Shown here one piece after another: positions 1 to 8,351 of a DNA stretch of 35,221 nucleotides. The stretch comes from Halanaerobiales bacterium (GTDB taxonomy: Bacteria; Bacillota; Halanaerobiia; Halanaerobiales; DTU029). The stretch's first letter is position 1, and each line of letters begins with the position of its first letter. Made by a program: the position numbers and the translations under genes. The DNA lies in assembly GCA_025451675.1 (NCBI GenBank), contig JANWJZ010000086.1:1-35221 (forward strand). The letters are read 5' to 3'. The notes below the pieces were generated by a model. The model made no database searches. It worked only from the letters and a program-made list of their open reading frames with translations, and was not told the DNA's origin.

Positions 1-210
1 TATAAATTGGGTGATGATTATGACCCCACTGATTATATGGCAGCGATGGAAAAGGCCAATGAATGGGGGCACAGAATCCCCATCGGTATAATCTATAAGG
101 AGGAGAAAAAGACCTTCAGGGAAAGGCTGGCCATTGCCGATGAAGGTCCCTTAGTGGGAAGAAACATTAATCCGGCTGAATATTCGTTTTTGCTGGATGA
201 ATTCAGATAA
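1..210 (+). CDS. 2-oxoacid:ferredoxin oxidoreductase, beta subunit (C-terminal fragment)
   Basis: The open frame enters from the left edge and stops at TAA 208-210, so only about 69 C-terminal residues are visible. The segment around IPIGIIYKEEKKTFRERL matches the conserved C-terminal tail of the thiamine-diphosphate-binding beta subunit of 2-oxoacid:ferredoxin oxidoreductases (KorB/PorB-like), where an 'IPIG-x-hydrophobic-Y-x-E-E' stretch precedes the end. These enzymes oxidatively decarboxylate 2-oxoacids to acyl-CoA in the cytoplasm and reduce ferredoxin, typical of anaerobes. The cofactor-binding core lies outside the window, so the substrate cannot be read. An intrinsic terminator follows immediately, so this is the last gene of its operon. 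Confidence 0.75.
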   Translation, partial: YKLGDDYDPTDYMAAMEKANEWGHRIPIGIIYKEEKKTFRERLAIADEGPLVGRNINPAEYSFLLDEFR

Positions 211-235
211 AAGTCTATGTATTTTCTCTTCACTG

Positions 236-274
236 GGAATATACCTTATCTGTAGAGGTATATTCCTTTTTTTT
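236..274 (+). terminator. Intrinsic terminator after the oxidoreductase gene
   Basis: Perfect 10-bp stem GGAATATACC (236-245) / GGTATATTCC (257-266) with an 11-nt loop and eight T residues at 267-274. It lies 25 bp after the stop codon at 210. Confidence 0.9.
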
Positions 275-448
275 CTTGCCATTTATTTGAAAAAGGAGAA
301 ATACCCTTGCATACTGTTGAATTCTAATATAAAATGTAAACGCACTAAGTATTTTATAATTAACTATTTTAGAAATACAATAGGCAATTAGCATTTTCTG
401 GGATAGAGAGAGTCCATGAAAGAATATTTGGAAAGGAGGTGCCGGAAG

Positions 449-1483
449 ATGAAAAAAACTCTTAGTGTATTTTTGTTATTGGGTCTCTTGTTTTTTTCTG
501 GAAACCAGCGATTTATATCCGTTCCGGAATATGTAGAGCAGGATTTTGCTATCGCCCTTGCTGATATCAGTGCTTATCAGGATGGAGAAGCATCTCCTGA
601 GTTTATTAATCTCCATGTTGGGGATGAAAACCAGCAAACAATTACAGTGGCAACTGTTTCCACTGTTTTAAATAATGCGGTAAATGAGGAAGTTGAGGCA
701 GAGGGGGATAAGGTAGAAGTAGAGGTCCAGAGTATTGCCTCCGCCCAGAGTACTTCCGCTGTAAAGAAGGAATCCCTGCTGGAGCAGATAAGGATTCACA
801 GGGTTCAGAAAGGAGAAAGCCTCTGGATCATAGCGGCTAAATATGGTATTGATATTGATACACTTATTGGTGCCAATGATATCGCAGATATGAACAGGAT
901 ACGGATTGGTGATTCCCTGCAGATTTTACCCGTGAAAGGTATTCTTTATAAGGTAAACCCAGGGGAGAATCTGTGGACTATTTCCAAACAGTATAATATC
1001 TCCATTGATGAAATAGTTGAGGCCAATGCTATAGAGAATCCTGATCTGGTTCAGCCGGGAACAACCTTGCTTCTACCGGGGGCAAAACCGGAGTTAGGTT
1101 ATAAAGACCGGTTAGCCAAACAATTTATTTATCCAGTAAAAGGGAGGATATCTTCCTATTTTGGACCCAGATGGGGTAGAAATCATGATGGGATTGACTT
1201 TGCTGTCAATACAGGAACTGAGGTCAAGGCTGCCCGGGCCGGCAAGGTTATCTACAGTCAGTGGGCCAATGGCTATGGCTATACGGTGGTCATAGAACAT
1301 CAGAAAGGTGTACGGACTTTATATGCTCATAATTCCCGCCTTCTGGTCCATGGTGGCCAGTGGGTGGAACAGGGACAGGTGATTGCCCTTTCAGGAAATA
1401 CCGGTAACTCCACCGGCCCTCATCTGCATTTTGAGATTCAGATTAACGGCCAGCCGGTAAACCCATTGAATTATTTACGTTAG
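449..1483 (+). CDS. Secreted LysM / M23-family peptidoglycan endopeptidase
   Basis: A zinc metallopeptidase that should cut peptide cross-bridges in the cell wall or septum. The N-terminus is a signal-peptide-like segment (MKKT followed by a run of Leu/Phe). Two LysM peptidoglycan-binding modules lie at about residues 116-162 and 166-212, followed by a C-terminal peptidase M23 (LytM) domain from about 230 to 344. The metal ligands are present: H246-x3-D250 in NHDGID and the HLHFE motif at 325-329. A linker of about 80 residues rich in Glu, Val and Ser precedes the LysMs. The start was placed at ATG 449 because AGGAGGT (435-440) sits correctly upstream; an in-frame ATG at 416 has no good binding site. 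The gene is flanked by terminators, so it is probably monocistronic. Confidence 0.9.
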   Translation: MKKTLSVFLLLGLLFFSGNQRFISVPEYVEQDFAIALADISAYQDGEASPEFINLHVGDENQQTITVATVSTVLNNAVNEEVEAEGDKVEVEVQSIASAQSTSAVKKESLLEQIRIHRVQKGESLWIIAAKYGIDIDTLIGANDIADMNRIRIGDSLQILPVKGILYKVNPGENLWTISKQYNISIDEIVEANAIENPDLVQPGTTLLLPGAKPELGYKDRLAKQFIYPVKGRISSYFGPRWGRNHDGIDFAVNTGTEVKAARAGKVIYSQWANGYGYTVVIEHQKGVRTLYAHNSRLLVHGGQWVEQGQVIALSGNTGNSTGPHLHFEIQINGQPVNPLNYLR

Positions 1484-1504
1484 AAAAATAAAGAATAACG
1501 TTCT

Positions 1505-1529
1505 GGCGCTGTAAGGCGCCTTTTTTTAA
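1505..1529 (+). terminator. Intrinsic terminator after the M23 peptidase gene
   Basis: GGCGC / GCGCC stem with a short loop (TGTAAG) followed by seven T residues, about 20 bp beyond the stop at 1483. Confidence 0.8.
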
Positions 1530-1533
1530 TTGA

Positions 1534-1562
1534 AGCCGGCTAGATATGCTGGCTTTTTTTTA
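1534..1562 (+). terminator. Second, tandem terminator-like hairpin
   Basis: AGCCGGC pairs with GCTGGCT (one G-T pair) across a short loop, followed by eight T residues. It sits directly behind the first terminator, giving tandem termination between the peptidase gene and the next promoter. Confidence 0.65.
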
Positions 1563-1587
1563 TGTTCTCCTGAACCGGTGTAAAAGT

Positions 1588-1616
1588 TTGCATTTTCCTG
1601 ATTAATGTCTTAAAAT
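1588..1616 (+). promoter_or_regulatory. Sigma-A-type promoter for the DUF5685/DnaJ operon
   Basis: TTGCAT (1588-1593), 17-bp spacer, TAAAAT (1611-1616), about 30 bp before the GTG start at 1646. Confidence 0.6.
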
Positions 1617-1645
1617 GATAGTATTAGTATTCAGTTAAGAAATGA

Positions 1646-2557
1646 GTGAGTTATTTGTTTGGATATGTGCGGCCATGTAAAGAAGAGCTTAAAGTGAAAG
1701 ATTATGAGCAGTTTCGGGCTGTATATTGCGGCCTCTGTAAGGCCCTGGGGCGATCGGCCAATCAGTTGACCCGGCTTGGCCTTAATTATGATTTTACGTT
1801 TCTCGCTTTATTGTTGATGGCACTGGATGAAGAGGAGCCGCGGCTGGCAAAAGAAAGCTGTCTGGCTAATCCTTTCAGGAAGAAAGCAGTTTTTGCGACG
1901 AATAAGCATCTGGAATATGCTGCTGATATGACTAATATCTTTACCTACTTAAAATTGGTGGATGACTGGCAGGATGAGCGTTCTATCAAGGCCCTGTTGG
2001 CCATTCCTGTCTATTATTTTCCTGTAAGAATCGGAAGAAAGAGATATGAGGATAAATATAATCACTATAGAGAATTACTGCAGGAGCTGGCTGCTTTAGA
2101 GTCTTCGCAGGATAAACTACTTGATAAAAGTGCAGATCTTTTTGCCCGGATTATGACCATTATTTTTACACCGGATTATATAAATAACGAAAGAGAGAAA
2201 CGGATTCTCCAGTACCTTGGCTATAATCTCGGACGCTGGATATATGTACTGGATGCCTATAGTGATCTGGAAGAGGATTTGCAGAATTCTAATTATAACC
2301 CCCTTTTGTTGCAGTATGAATATAGGAAAGAGGAAGGGTTGGAGAACTTCAAAGAGCGGATATGGGAATCAGTGGAGTTTAACCTTACCTATACCCTGAG
2401 CAATCTGGCCAGAGCTTATGAGTTGCTGGAACTTTACAGGTATAAAGAGATACTGGACAATATTATTTATGTAGGTTTGTACAGAGTCATGAGGAATAAA
2501 TTGGAGGGAAGTGGAAGGAAAGATGAAAGATCCGTACAAAATACTGGGACTGAATAA
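1646..2557 (+). CDS. DUF5685 family protein
   Basis: A 303-residue soluble protein recognisable as the DUF5685 family of Firmicutes. Its N-terminus has the characteristic [11 protein letters not shown] and then YCGLCKALG, a pair of Cys motifs (CKE and C-x2-C) that could bind metal. The remainder is helical, with repeated acidic and aromatic residues. The biochemical function of the family is unknown to me. Translation starts at a GTG (VSYLFGY), with only a weak upstream purine run. The 3' end overlaps the following J-domain gene by about 35 bp in another frame, so the two are probably translationally coupled and may act together, for example as a J-protein with its client or partner. Confidence 0.8.
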   Translation: MSYLFGYVRPCKEELKVKDYEQFRAVYCGLCKALGRSANQLTRLGLNYDFTFLALLLMALDEEEPRLAKESCLANPFRKKAVFATNKHLEYAADMTNIFTYLKLVDDWQDERSIKALLAIPVYYFPVRIGRKRYEDKYNHYRELLQELAALESSQDKLLDKSADLFARIMTIIFTPDYINNEREKRILQYLGYNLGRWIYVLDAYSDLEEDLQNSNYNPLLLQYEYRKEEGLENFKERIWESVEFNLTYTLSNLARAYELLELYRYKEILDNIIYVGLYRVMRNKLEGSGRKDERSVQNTGTE

Positions 2558-3119
2558 AGGGGCAAGTAAGGAAGAGATAAGAGAGGCTTATCGTAAACTG
2601 GCCAGGAAATATCATCCGGACCAATATGCCAATAATCCCCTGTCAGATCTGGCCGAGGAGAAGATGAAGGAGATTAACTGGGCCTATAATTACCTGATGA
2701 ATGAGGCGCCTGATAGGGAGCGGGGAGGCGGTTCTAATGGCTATCAGTATTACTCCGATAGTAAGTACTATCAGGTCAGGGATTTGATTAATAGGAATCG
2801 GTTAATGGAAGCGGAGAGAATCCTTGATAATATCGGCAGCCGGGATGCTGAGTGGTTTTTCCTGAAGGGTATTATTTATATGCGAAGAGGCTGGTATGAT
2901 CAGGGTTATCAGCATATCAGCAGGGCAGTGGAGATGGACCCGGGTAATGAAGAGTACCGGGCTGCTTTAAGGAATATGGCCTATCAGGCCAGCAGTTATC
3001 GTAGGGCCGGGAGAGAAATGGAAGGGGATAGCTGTGATGCCTGTGACGTCTGTACCTGTTTGCTCTGTAGTGATTGCTGCTGTGAATGTATGGGCGGCGA
3101 TCTGATAAGCTGTTGCTAG
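2523..3119 (+). CDS. J-domain (DnaJ-like) protein with Cys-rich tail
   Basis: Residues 1 to about 65 are a J domain (DPYKILGL..., [13 protein letters not shown] with the HPD triad at 31-33), the part that stimulates the ATPase of DnaK/Hsp70. There is no G/F-rich or zinc-finger DnaJ region; instead a TPR-like helical stretch (about 85-160) with [14 protein letters not shown] follows. The last 29 or so residues hold 11 cysteines and a GGDL motif, suggesting a metal-binding or acylated tail. ATG 2523 was chosen over GTG 2511 because GGAAGG (2513-2518) is correctly spaced for it. It overlaps the DUF5685 gene upstream and a membrane-protein gene follows 10 bp downstream, so the three form an operon. 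It is not the housekeeping DnaJ. Confidence 0.85.
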   Translation: MKDPYKILGLNKGASKEEIREAYRKLARKYHPDQYANNPLSDLAEEKMKEINWAYNYLMNEAPDRERGGGSNGYQYYSDSKYYQVRDLINRNRLMEAERILDNIGSRDAEWFFLKGIIYMRRGWYDQGYQHISRAVEMDPGNEEYRAALRNMAYQASSYRRAGREMEGDSCDACDVCTCLLCSDCCCECMGGDLISCC

Positions 3120-3129
3120 GGGGTTGTCC

Positions 3130-3645
3130 ATGGTGGAATCTGGACAGGCCAGGACTATCGCCAGAGGGGGAATGACGGTATTATTGACAGTAGTAACCCT
3201 TTATCTGGTCAATATAATTCCTACAATAAAGATATTTTTATTTTCTTTGAGCACAGCTTTTCTATCAGTAGTGGTAATTGAAGATGGCAAAAGGGCAGCT
3301 TTTTTAACATTCCTGGCAACAGCCTTGCTGGGGTTAATCATTCTGCCCAATAAATTGCTCATGTTGCCATATATATTGTATTTTGGCTATTACGGGATAC
3401 TTAAGTCAATATTTGAAAGAGGGCCTGATATCCTGAGAGAATGGTTATTTAAACTCCTTTCCTTTAATCTGGCTTTATTTGTTTTTTACATAACTGGCAG
3501 ATGTTTGTTTCATTTCCCTTTTGAAAGCAAATTGCCTGTGATTTTTTTATTGATTCTGGCCCAGGTTTATTTCCTTATTTATGATTATTGTTATAGTCTC
3601 TTTATTGCTAATTATTATAAATATAGACAGATAATAGGCAAATGA
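3130..3645 (+). CDS. Polytopic membrane protein, function unknown
   Basis: A 171-residue protein that is mostly hydrophobic, with about five predicted membrane segments (for example LLTVVTLYLVNIIPTI, FLATALLGLIILP, LLMLPYILYFGYYGIL, a segment around FNLALFVFYITG, and LPVIFLLILAQVYFLI). No catalytic motif was recognised. ATG 3130 is preferred because AGGGGG (3118-3123) is about 6 bp upstream; a TTG at 3124 is an alternative. It is the third gene of the DUF5685/J-protein operon, so it could anchor that system to the membrane, which is only inference. General shape resembles small integral-membrane transport components (such as ECF S components), but I see no specific signature. Confidence 0.6.
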   Translation: MVESGQARTIARGGMTVLLTVVTLYLVNIIPTIKIFLFSLSTAFLSVVVIEDGKRAAFLTFLATALLGLIILPNKLLMLPYILYFGYYGILKSIFERGPDILREWLFKLLSFNLALFVFYITGRCLFHFPFESKLPVIFLLILAQVYFLIYDYCYSLFIANYYKYRQIIGK

Positions 3646-3674
3646 TTGACTATATTTTTTTCTGTAAATAATAA
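3646..3674 (+). promoter_or_regulatory. Promoter for the chemoreceptor gene
   Basis: TTGACT (3646-3651), 17-bp spacer, TAATAA (3669-3674). The -35 begins right after the stop codon of the preceding gene. Confidence 0.6.
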
Positions 3675-3770
3675 TAACTATTAATAAAAAAAGGATTTTG
3701 TCATTTTTGCGAGAATAATAAAGATAACCATAATAAGTTGGATATATGGAAAAATAGGGGGGTTTTGAAA

Positions 3771-5117
3771 TTGCAATTATTAAAGCGGATGACCAATAAT
3801 AGAGTTGTAAAATTTTTTACCAGTAGAAGTATTAAAACCAAATTTCTCTTTGGTATCGGTTTATTTATTTTACTATTAATCTTTGGCCTTTCCTCCCTAT
3901 ATTATTTTGAATTCTGGGGTGTTGTCAGGGAAGCGGGCCTGGAGGATATGGCATCTGCATCATTGAGGAAACTAATCATAATAACTATCGCGGCATATAT
4001 TATAGGAATATTTGTTGTTTTCTTTATGGGTATAGTTATCAGTAATCCAGTGATCAAAATTACCAGAATGGCTGAACGGCTTGGTTCAGGAGATTTGACA
4101 GTGGATAGTGAACTGCCCGAACTGGCCAGGGGAGATGAGATTGGAATCCTGGCAAAGTCCATTAAACAAATGGCGGATAATCTTAAGGAGATGATTTACC
4201 GGGTAAGGGAGCTGGCTGAGAATGTTGCCTCTTCCAGTGAAGAATTATATGCCGGCGGAGAACAGGTTGGGCAGGTGGCTGAACAGGTAGGAGCGGCCAT
4301 CCAGAATATTGCGGCTGGAGCAGAAGAGCAATCAGCGCAGGTAGATGAGAGTGTAGCGATTATAACTGACATGGTAGAAAGGATTTCCGAAGTAGGTAAG
4401 AGCTCTGTGGAAATGGACAGAGCTGCTGATGCCTTTGTAGAGAGATTGCAGGAAAGCCACCAGGCAGTCAGGACTTCTATAGAAAAGGTTAATGTGGTAA
4501 AGGCGGATACTGCAGAGGTGGCAAGGTTTATAGAAGAACTGGGCAGGACTTCTGAGGAGATTGGAAATATAATCGGTATCATCGGTAATATAGCTTCTCA
4601 GACCAATTTACTGGCTTTAAACGCTGCCATTGAGGCCGCCCGGGCCGGGGAAGCAGGCAGCGGCTTCAGCGTTGTTGCGGAAGAAATCCGGGTTCTGGCT
4701 GAGGATTCAGCCAATGCTACTGAGAAGGTAGTCAACCTGATCAGCCAAATCCAGGATAATGTAAAACTGGTTACAGGAAAAATGAACGCCAATATTGATA
4801 GTGTTGATAGCAGTGTTCAATCTATTGAGAGATTGCAGAAGGAATTTGCTGATGTACAGGCTCTTGTTATGAATCTGAAAGAAATGATGGAAGGAGTAGC
4901 AAGGCATACTGGAGAGATGGCCAGTGGTACTGACCGCATTGAGGCCACTATTAGGAATATAGCGGATATGAGCCAGGAATTTGCCAGTAATTCTCAAGAG
5001 GTTGCTGCCTCCAGTGAAGAGCAGGTTGCAGCTACACAGGAGATTGTTACCGCTGCCCGCCAGCTGGCAGATATGTCCCAGGAATTACTACTGGTAGTGG
5101 ATAAATTTCAAATATAA
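3771..5117 (+). CDS. Methyl-accepting chemotaxis protein with minimal sensor loop
   Basis: A chemoreceptor of about 448 residues that signals to CheA/CheW. It has two membrane helices (about 25-46 and 68-90) joined by only about 20 residues, a HAMP linker (about 90-145), and a long cytoplasmic coiled coil with the conserved hairpin tip [18 protein letters not shown] (277-294). With no extracellular domain, it probably senses membrane state or intracellular signals, or works through a partner. No CheR-tethering pentapeptide is seen at the C-terminus. Start: TTG 3771 has AGGGGGG (3756-3762) at ideal distance; TTG 3738 and 3765 and ATG 3789 are alternatives. It has its own promoter and a strong terminator. 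No other chemotaxis genes are nearby. Confidence 0.88.
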   Translation: MQLLKRMTNNRVVKFFTSRSIKTKFLFGIGLFILLLIFGLSSLYYFEFWGVVREAGLEDMASASLRKLIIITIAAYIIGIFVVFFMGIVISNPVIKITRMAERLGSGDLTVDSELPELARGDEIGILAKSIKQMADNLKEMIYRVRELAENVASSSEELYAGGEQVGQVAEQVGAAIQNIAAGAEEQSAQVDESVAIITDMVERISEVGKSSVEMDRAADAFVERLQESHQAVRTSIEKVNVVKADTAEVARFIEELGRTSEEIGNIIGIIGNIASQTNLLALNAAIEAARAGEAGSGFSVVAEEIRVLAEDSANATEKVVNLISQIQDNVKLVTGKMNANIDSVDSSVQSIERLQKEFADVQALVMNLKEMMEGVARHTGEMASGTDRIEATIRNIADMSQEFASNSQEVAASSEEQVAATQEIVTAARQLADMSQELLLVVDKFQI

Positions 5118-5130
5118 TTCCTGTATTTTT

Positions 5131-5169
5131 GCTCCGGGCCTTTTGTAAGAAGGGCCCGGAGCTTTTTTT
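5131..5169 (+). terminator. Intrinsic terminator after the chemoreceptor gene
   Basis: GCTCCGGGCC (5131-5140) pairs with GGCCCGGAGC (5153-5162) and is followed by seven T residues. It is one of the strongest hairpins in the window. Confidence 0.95.
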
Positions 5170-5195
5170 ATTGCAGGCCATGTTCCCTGTTTATC

Positions 5196-5224
5196 TTGTA
5201 TTGTCAGCCAGCAGGTTATATAAT
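5196..5224 (+). promoter_or_regulatory. Promoter for the YdcF-like/PHP genes
   Basis: TTGTAT (5196-5201), 17-bp spacer, TATAAT (5219-5224), about 57 bp before the ATG at 5281. Confidence 0.6.
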
Positions 5225-5280
5225 GTTATATAAAGTAGTTTTTGTTGGAAATTATAGTAGTGGAGAGTGAATAAAGAATA

Positions 5281-6070
5281 ATGCTGGCCATAGAAAAGGT
5301 TTTTTCTTCCCTTCTTTCTTTTCCGGGCCTTTTCCTTTTGATAGCACTGTTTATTACCGTTTATCTCTTCACAAAGAAACAACCCGTATATATCCGCCTT
5401 ATATCCTTGGGGAATCTAATAATGATGTTTATTTTGTTTACCAGTATAGGGACCAGCTTTCTTGTCCTGCCCCTGGAAAGGATATATCTGGATACAGGTT
5501 TTGGGGATTATCAAGAGGAATACCCCATTGTTGTGCTGGGTGGCGGTATTAAGTATGCCTGCCGGAGAGAATTCCGTTTTGAGTCCCTATTCATTGCAAC
5601 GGCTGGTCAAAGGACTGGAATTATATCATGAAAAGAAAAGGCCGCTAATCCTGAGTGGTGGGGTGGCTATCGGGCAAGATGGGTTCAGTGAGGCCAGACT
5701 GGCCGCCCAATGGCTGGAAAAAATGGGGGTTGACAGGGAAGACATCATCATTGAGGACCAGTCGAGGACTACTTATGAGAATGCCCTCTATACAAAAAAA
5801 TACCTGGAGGAATATATTGCTACTGGGTGGTCTGCTGAGCCAGGGGGAGTGAAAGTCTACCTGGTGACAAATGCCCTGCATCTCCCCCGTGCTGTCAGGG
5901 CTTTTAGAAAACAGGGTATAGAAGTTATCCCGGTCAGTTCCGGGGTAGTGGTGGATCATAGTAAGAGCTGGTTGTCTTATTTACCTAACCGGGATGCTTT
6001 ATGTGGTAATCTGATGGCCATACATGAATGGTTTGGACTGCTCTGGTATAAAATTACGGGTAGAATCTAA
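5281..6070 (+). pseudogene. YdcF/ElyC/SanA-family (DUF218) membrane protein, frameshifted
   Basis: One gene read in two frames. From ATG 5281 the first frame gives two membrane segments and the start of a DUF218 domain (PIVVLGGGIKY). The next segment (PAGENSVLSPYSLQRLVKG, LILSGG, then RTTYENALYTKKYL and VTNALHLPRAVRAFRKQGIEVIPV) is in the +1 frame and ends at 6070. The switch must lie at about 5551-5566, where one extra base (or two missing) joins the halves into a normal protein of about 262 residues. Left alone, frame 1 runs to a stop at 5631 and gives a truncated 116-residue protein. YdcF/ElyC proteins act at the membrane in envelope maintenance, though the exact reaction is unclear. The rest of the domain is intact, so a sequencing error or a very recent mutation is likely; programmed shifting is possible but unsupported. 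Confidence 0.8.
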
Positions 6071-6084
6071 GGAAGGTGATCTAA

Positions 6085-6945
6085 ATGCCAGCGGATTTAC
6101 ATTTACATTCTATATATTCTGACGGGAGCTGTACTCCAACGGAATTGGTTGAATTGGCCCGGGAGAGGGGCCTGGATACGGTAGCCCTGGCTGACCATGA
6201 CACAGTTGCCGGTCTAGATGAGATGATTCTGGTAGGAAAAGAGAGGGGTATCCAGGTGATACCGGCCATTGAGTTTTCCACTTATGAGGGAGATGTTGAA
6301 TTACATATCCTGGCCTATTATATCGACTACAGGAACCCTTCTTTTCAGGAGGAAATAAGAAAATTATACGAGAAGAGAAAAGAACGGGCGGCAGCGATGA
6401 TAGCCAGGTTGAATGAGCTGGGTATCGGGCTCAGTTATCAGCAAGTGAGAAAAATCGCCGGGACAGATTATATCGGCAGGCCCCATATTGCCCGGGCAAT
6501 GGTAGAGGCAGGCTATGTCAGGGAGATGAAGGATGCCTTTAGCCAGGAATATATCGGTAATGGCGGCAGGGCCTATTTGCCCAAATATAGGCTTGTTACA
6601 GAAGAGGCAATTAATCTGATTCATAATTACGGCGGTATTGCAATATTGGCCCACCCTTTTCATGTTAATGGCCGGGATTATATGGATAAACGGGCTATAG
6701 AAGCCCTAGTGCATTACGGTCTGGACGGCCTGGAGGTATATCATAGTAAACATAGCAGGGATATTACCGCCTATTACCTGACCATAGCCCGGGAGCTGGG
6801 GCTGCTGGTCAGTGGCGGCTCTGATTTCCATGGCGAAAATTCTCCCGGTGTTGAGATGGGTGATATTAAACTGGTTGACCGGTATGTGAGGAGAATCCAG
6901 GAGTATTGCCGGAAAAAGCAGTTGAGTTATAAAGCCAGGCAGTAA
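6085..6945 (+). CDS. PHP-domain phosphoesterase (YciV/TrpH-like, RNase AM family)
   Basis: The 286-residue protein has all PHP metal-site motifs: DLHLHSIYSDG with H6 and H8, ADHDT (36-40), PAIEFS with E63, LAHP with H190, and GGSDFHG (244-250). This layout, with a helical insert at about 85-165, matches the YciV/TrpH group. Characterised members hydrolyse 3',5'-nucleoside bisphosphates or trim the 5' ends of short RNAs using a multi-metal centre in the cytoplasm. AAGGAAGGTGAT upstream of ATG 6085 fixes the start. It lies 14 bp after the YdcF-like gene and is probably cotranscribed. Whether the substrate is RNA or a nucleotide cannot be decided from sequence. Confidence 0.85.
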   Translation: MPADLHLHSIYSDGSCTPTELVELARERGLDTVALADHDTVAGLDEMILVGKERGIQVIPAIEFSTYEGDVELHILAYYIDYRNPSFQEEIRKLYEKRKERAAAMIARLNELGIGLSYQQVRKIAGTDYIGRPHIARAMVEAGYVREMKDAFSQEYIGNGGRAYLPKYRLVTEEAINLIHNYGGIAILAHPFHVNGRDYMDKRAIEALVHYGLDGLEVYHSKHSRDITAYYLTIARELGLLVSGGSDFHGENSPGVEMGDIKLVDRYVRRIQEYCRKKQLSYKARQ

Positions 6946-7072
6946 AACCAGGCTGTTTCCGGTGCACGAATGAGCTGTTTCCCCCATATAATATATAGGG
7001 TTATTTTTTTGCAAATCCAGGATTTATTAAAAATTCTACAATGGAAAATACATATATGGGGGGATTGTCTAA

Positions 7073-8230
7073 ATGATCAGGCCGCATGGCGGTATACTGG
7101 TGAACAGGATTGCTGTGGGTGAGGCCCGGGAGGAGTTGCTGAGAAAGGCGGCAGAGTTTCCAGAGCTGGTCCTGAACAGGCAACAGCTGGGTGAATTGGA
7201 GAATATTGCAACAGGCCTTTATAGCCCACTGGAAGGTTTTCTGGATGAGCTTAATTATTATAGTGTTATTAATGAGATGCGCCTCGGGGACGGAACAGTC
7301 TGGACCATGCCAATTGTACTTGACGTCAGTGAGGAAGAAGCAAGATCCCTCAGGGTAGGTACTCAGGTAGCCCTGAAAGGGGCAGATGGGAAGATATACG
7401 GTATTCTGGACCTGGAGGATAAGTATGTGCCAGATCTGATCAGTGAAGCGGAGCAGGTTTATCAGACCATCGATGACAGGCATCCGGGAGTAGCCAATCT
7501 TTATAATAGAGGAGAGGTTTTGCTGGGCGGAAAGGTAACCCTATTAAACAGGCTCCAGTACCGGGAATTTAATGAGTACCGGAAGGACCCTGCCCAGGTG
7601 CGGGAGCTTTTTGCCAGAATGGGTTGGAAGACTATCGTAGGCTTTCAGACCAGAAACCCTATCCACAGGGCTCATGAGTATATACAGAAATGTGCCCTGG
7701 AGATTACTGATGGTTTATTGCTCTCACCACTTGTCGGGGAGACGAAGAAAACGGATATTCCGGCCAGGTACAGGATTGAAAGCTACGAAGTACTAATGGA
7801 TAAGATTTATCCAGCAGACCGGGTGAAAATGGTGGTCTTTCCAGTAGACATGAGATACGCCGGTCCCCGGGAGGCGGTTTTCCATGCTTTATGCCGCAAA
7901 AATCTGGGCTGTACCCATTTTATAGTCGGCCGGGATCATGCCGGGGTGGGTGATTTTTATGGTACATATGATGCCCAGAAGATTTTTGATCAATTTAAAC
8001 CAGAGGAAATCGGGATAATTCCTTTGAAATTTGAGCATGCTTTTTATTGTACCAGATGTGCTTCTATGGCTACTAACAAGACCTGCCCCCATGGCGAGGA
8101 GTATCATATTATTATGAGTGGTACAAAAATAAGGGAGCTGTTGCGTAAAGGCAAGAGGCCGCCAGTGGAGGTCAGCAGGCCGGAGGTGATAGATGTCCTG
8201 ATCAAGGCAGCAGCCTTCATGTATAATTAA
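7073..8230 (+). CDS. sat: Sulfate adenylyltransferase (ATP sulfurylase)
   Basis: It catalyses ATP + sulfate <-> adenylyl sulfate (APS) + PPi. At 385 residues it is the single-domain Sat type with no fused APS kinase. The nucleotide-binding motif [11 protein letters not shown] is at 192-202 and GRDHAG at 286-291, with MRYAGPREA around 260-268. A C-terminal Cys cluster (C326, C329, C338, with nearby His) matches the zinc-site variant found in many bacterial and archaeal Sats. The start ATG 7073 follows a GGGGGG-containing binding site. No APS reductase, APS kinase, sulfate transporter or sulfite reductase gene is near, so whether the role is assimilation, or the reverse reaction making ATP, cannot be told. 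Confidence 0.93.
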   Translation: MIRPHGGILVNRIAVGEAREELLRKAAEFPELVLNRQQLGELENIATGLYSPLEGFLDELNYYSVINEMRLGDGTVWTMPIVLDVSEEEARSLRVGTQVALKGADGKIYGILDLEDKYVPDLISEAEQVYQTIDDRHPGVANLYNRGEVLLGGKVTLLNRLQYREFNEYRKDPAQVRELFARMGWKTIVGFQTRNPIHRAHEYIQKCALEITDGLLLSPLVGETKKTDIPARYRIESYEVLMDKIYPADRVKMVVFPVDMRYAGPREAVFHALCRKNLGCTHFIVGRDHAGVGDFYGTYDAQKIFDQFKPEEIGIIPLKFEHAFYCTRCASMATNKTCPHGEEYHIIMSGTKIRELLRKGKRPPVEVSRPEVIDVLIKAAAFMYN

Positions 8231-8351
8231 TTCCTCCGGGAAAAATGGAATCAAAAATTTAAGGGAAAATATAGAAGGGCATAGAGGAGAAAGAAACTCT
8301 GTGAAGAATATAGATATAAAATGTAGAATCTAATTACAAGGGGGTTGCTGG

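Noticed and set aside
197-391. Small plus-strand frame after the oxidoreductase fragment
   Set aside because: It overlaps the intrinsic terminator at 236-274 and codes an AT-driven hydrophobic run; no ribosome binding site.
4196-4582. Long minus-strand open frames opposite the chemoreceptor gene (also 4598-4792 and 4707-4997)
   Set aside because: Low-complexity Ser/Thr/Ala-rich shadows of the MCP coiled coil, without ribosome binding sites; the plus-strand gene is unmistakable.
7001-7483. 160-codon minus-strand frame across the 5' part of sat
   Set aside because: Antisense shadow of a clearly conserved ATP sulfurylase; no family resemblance and no binding site.
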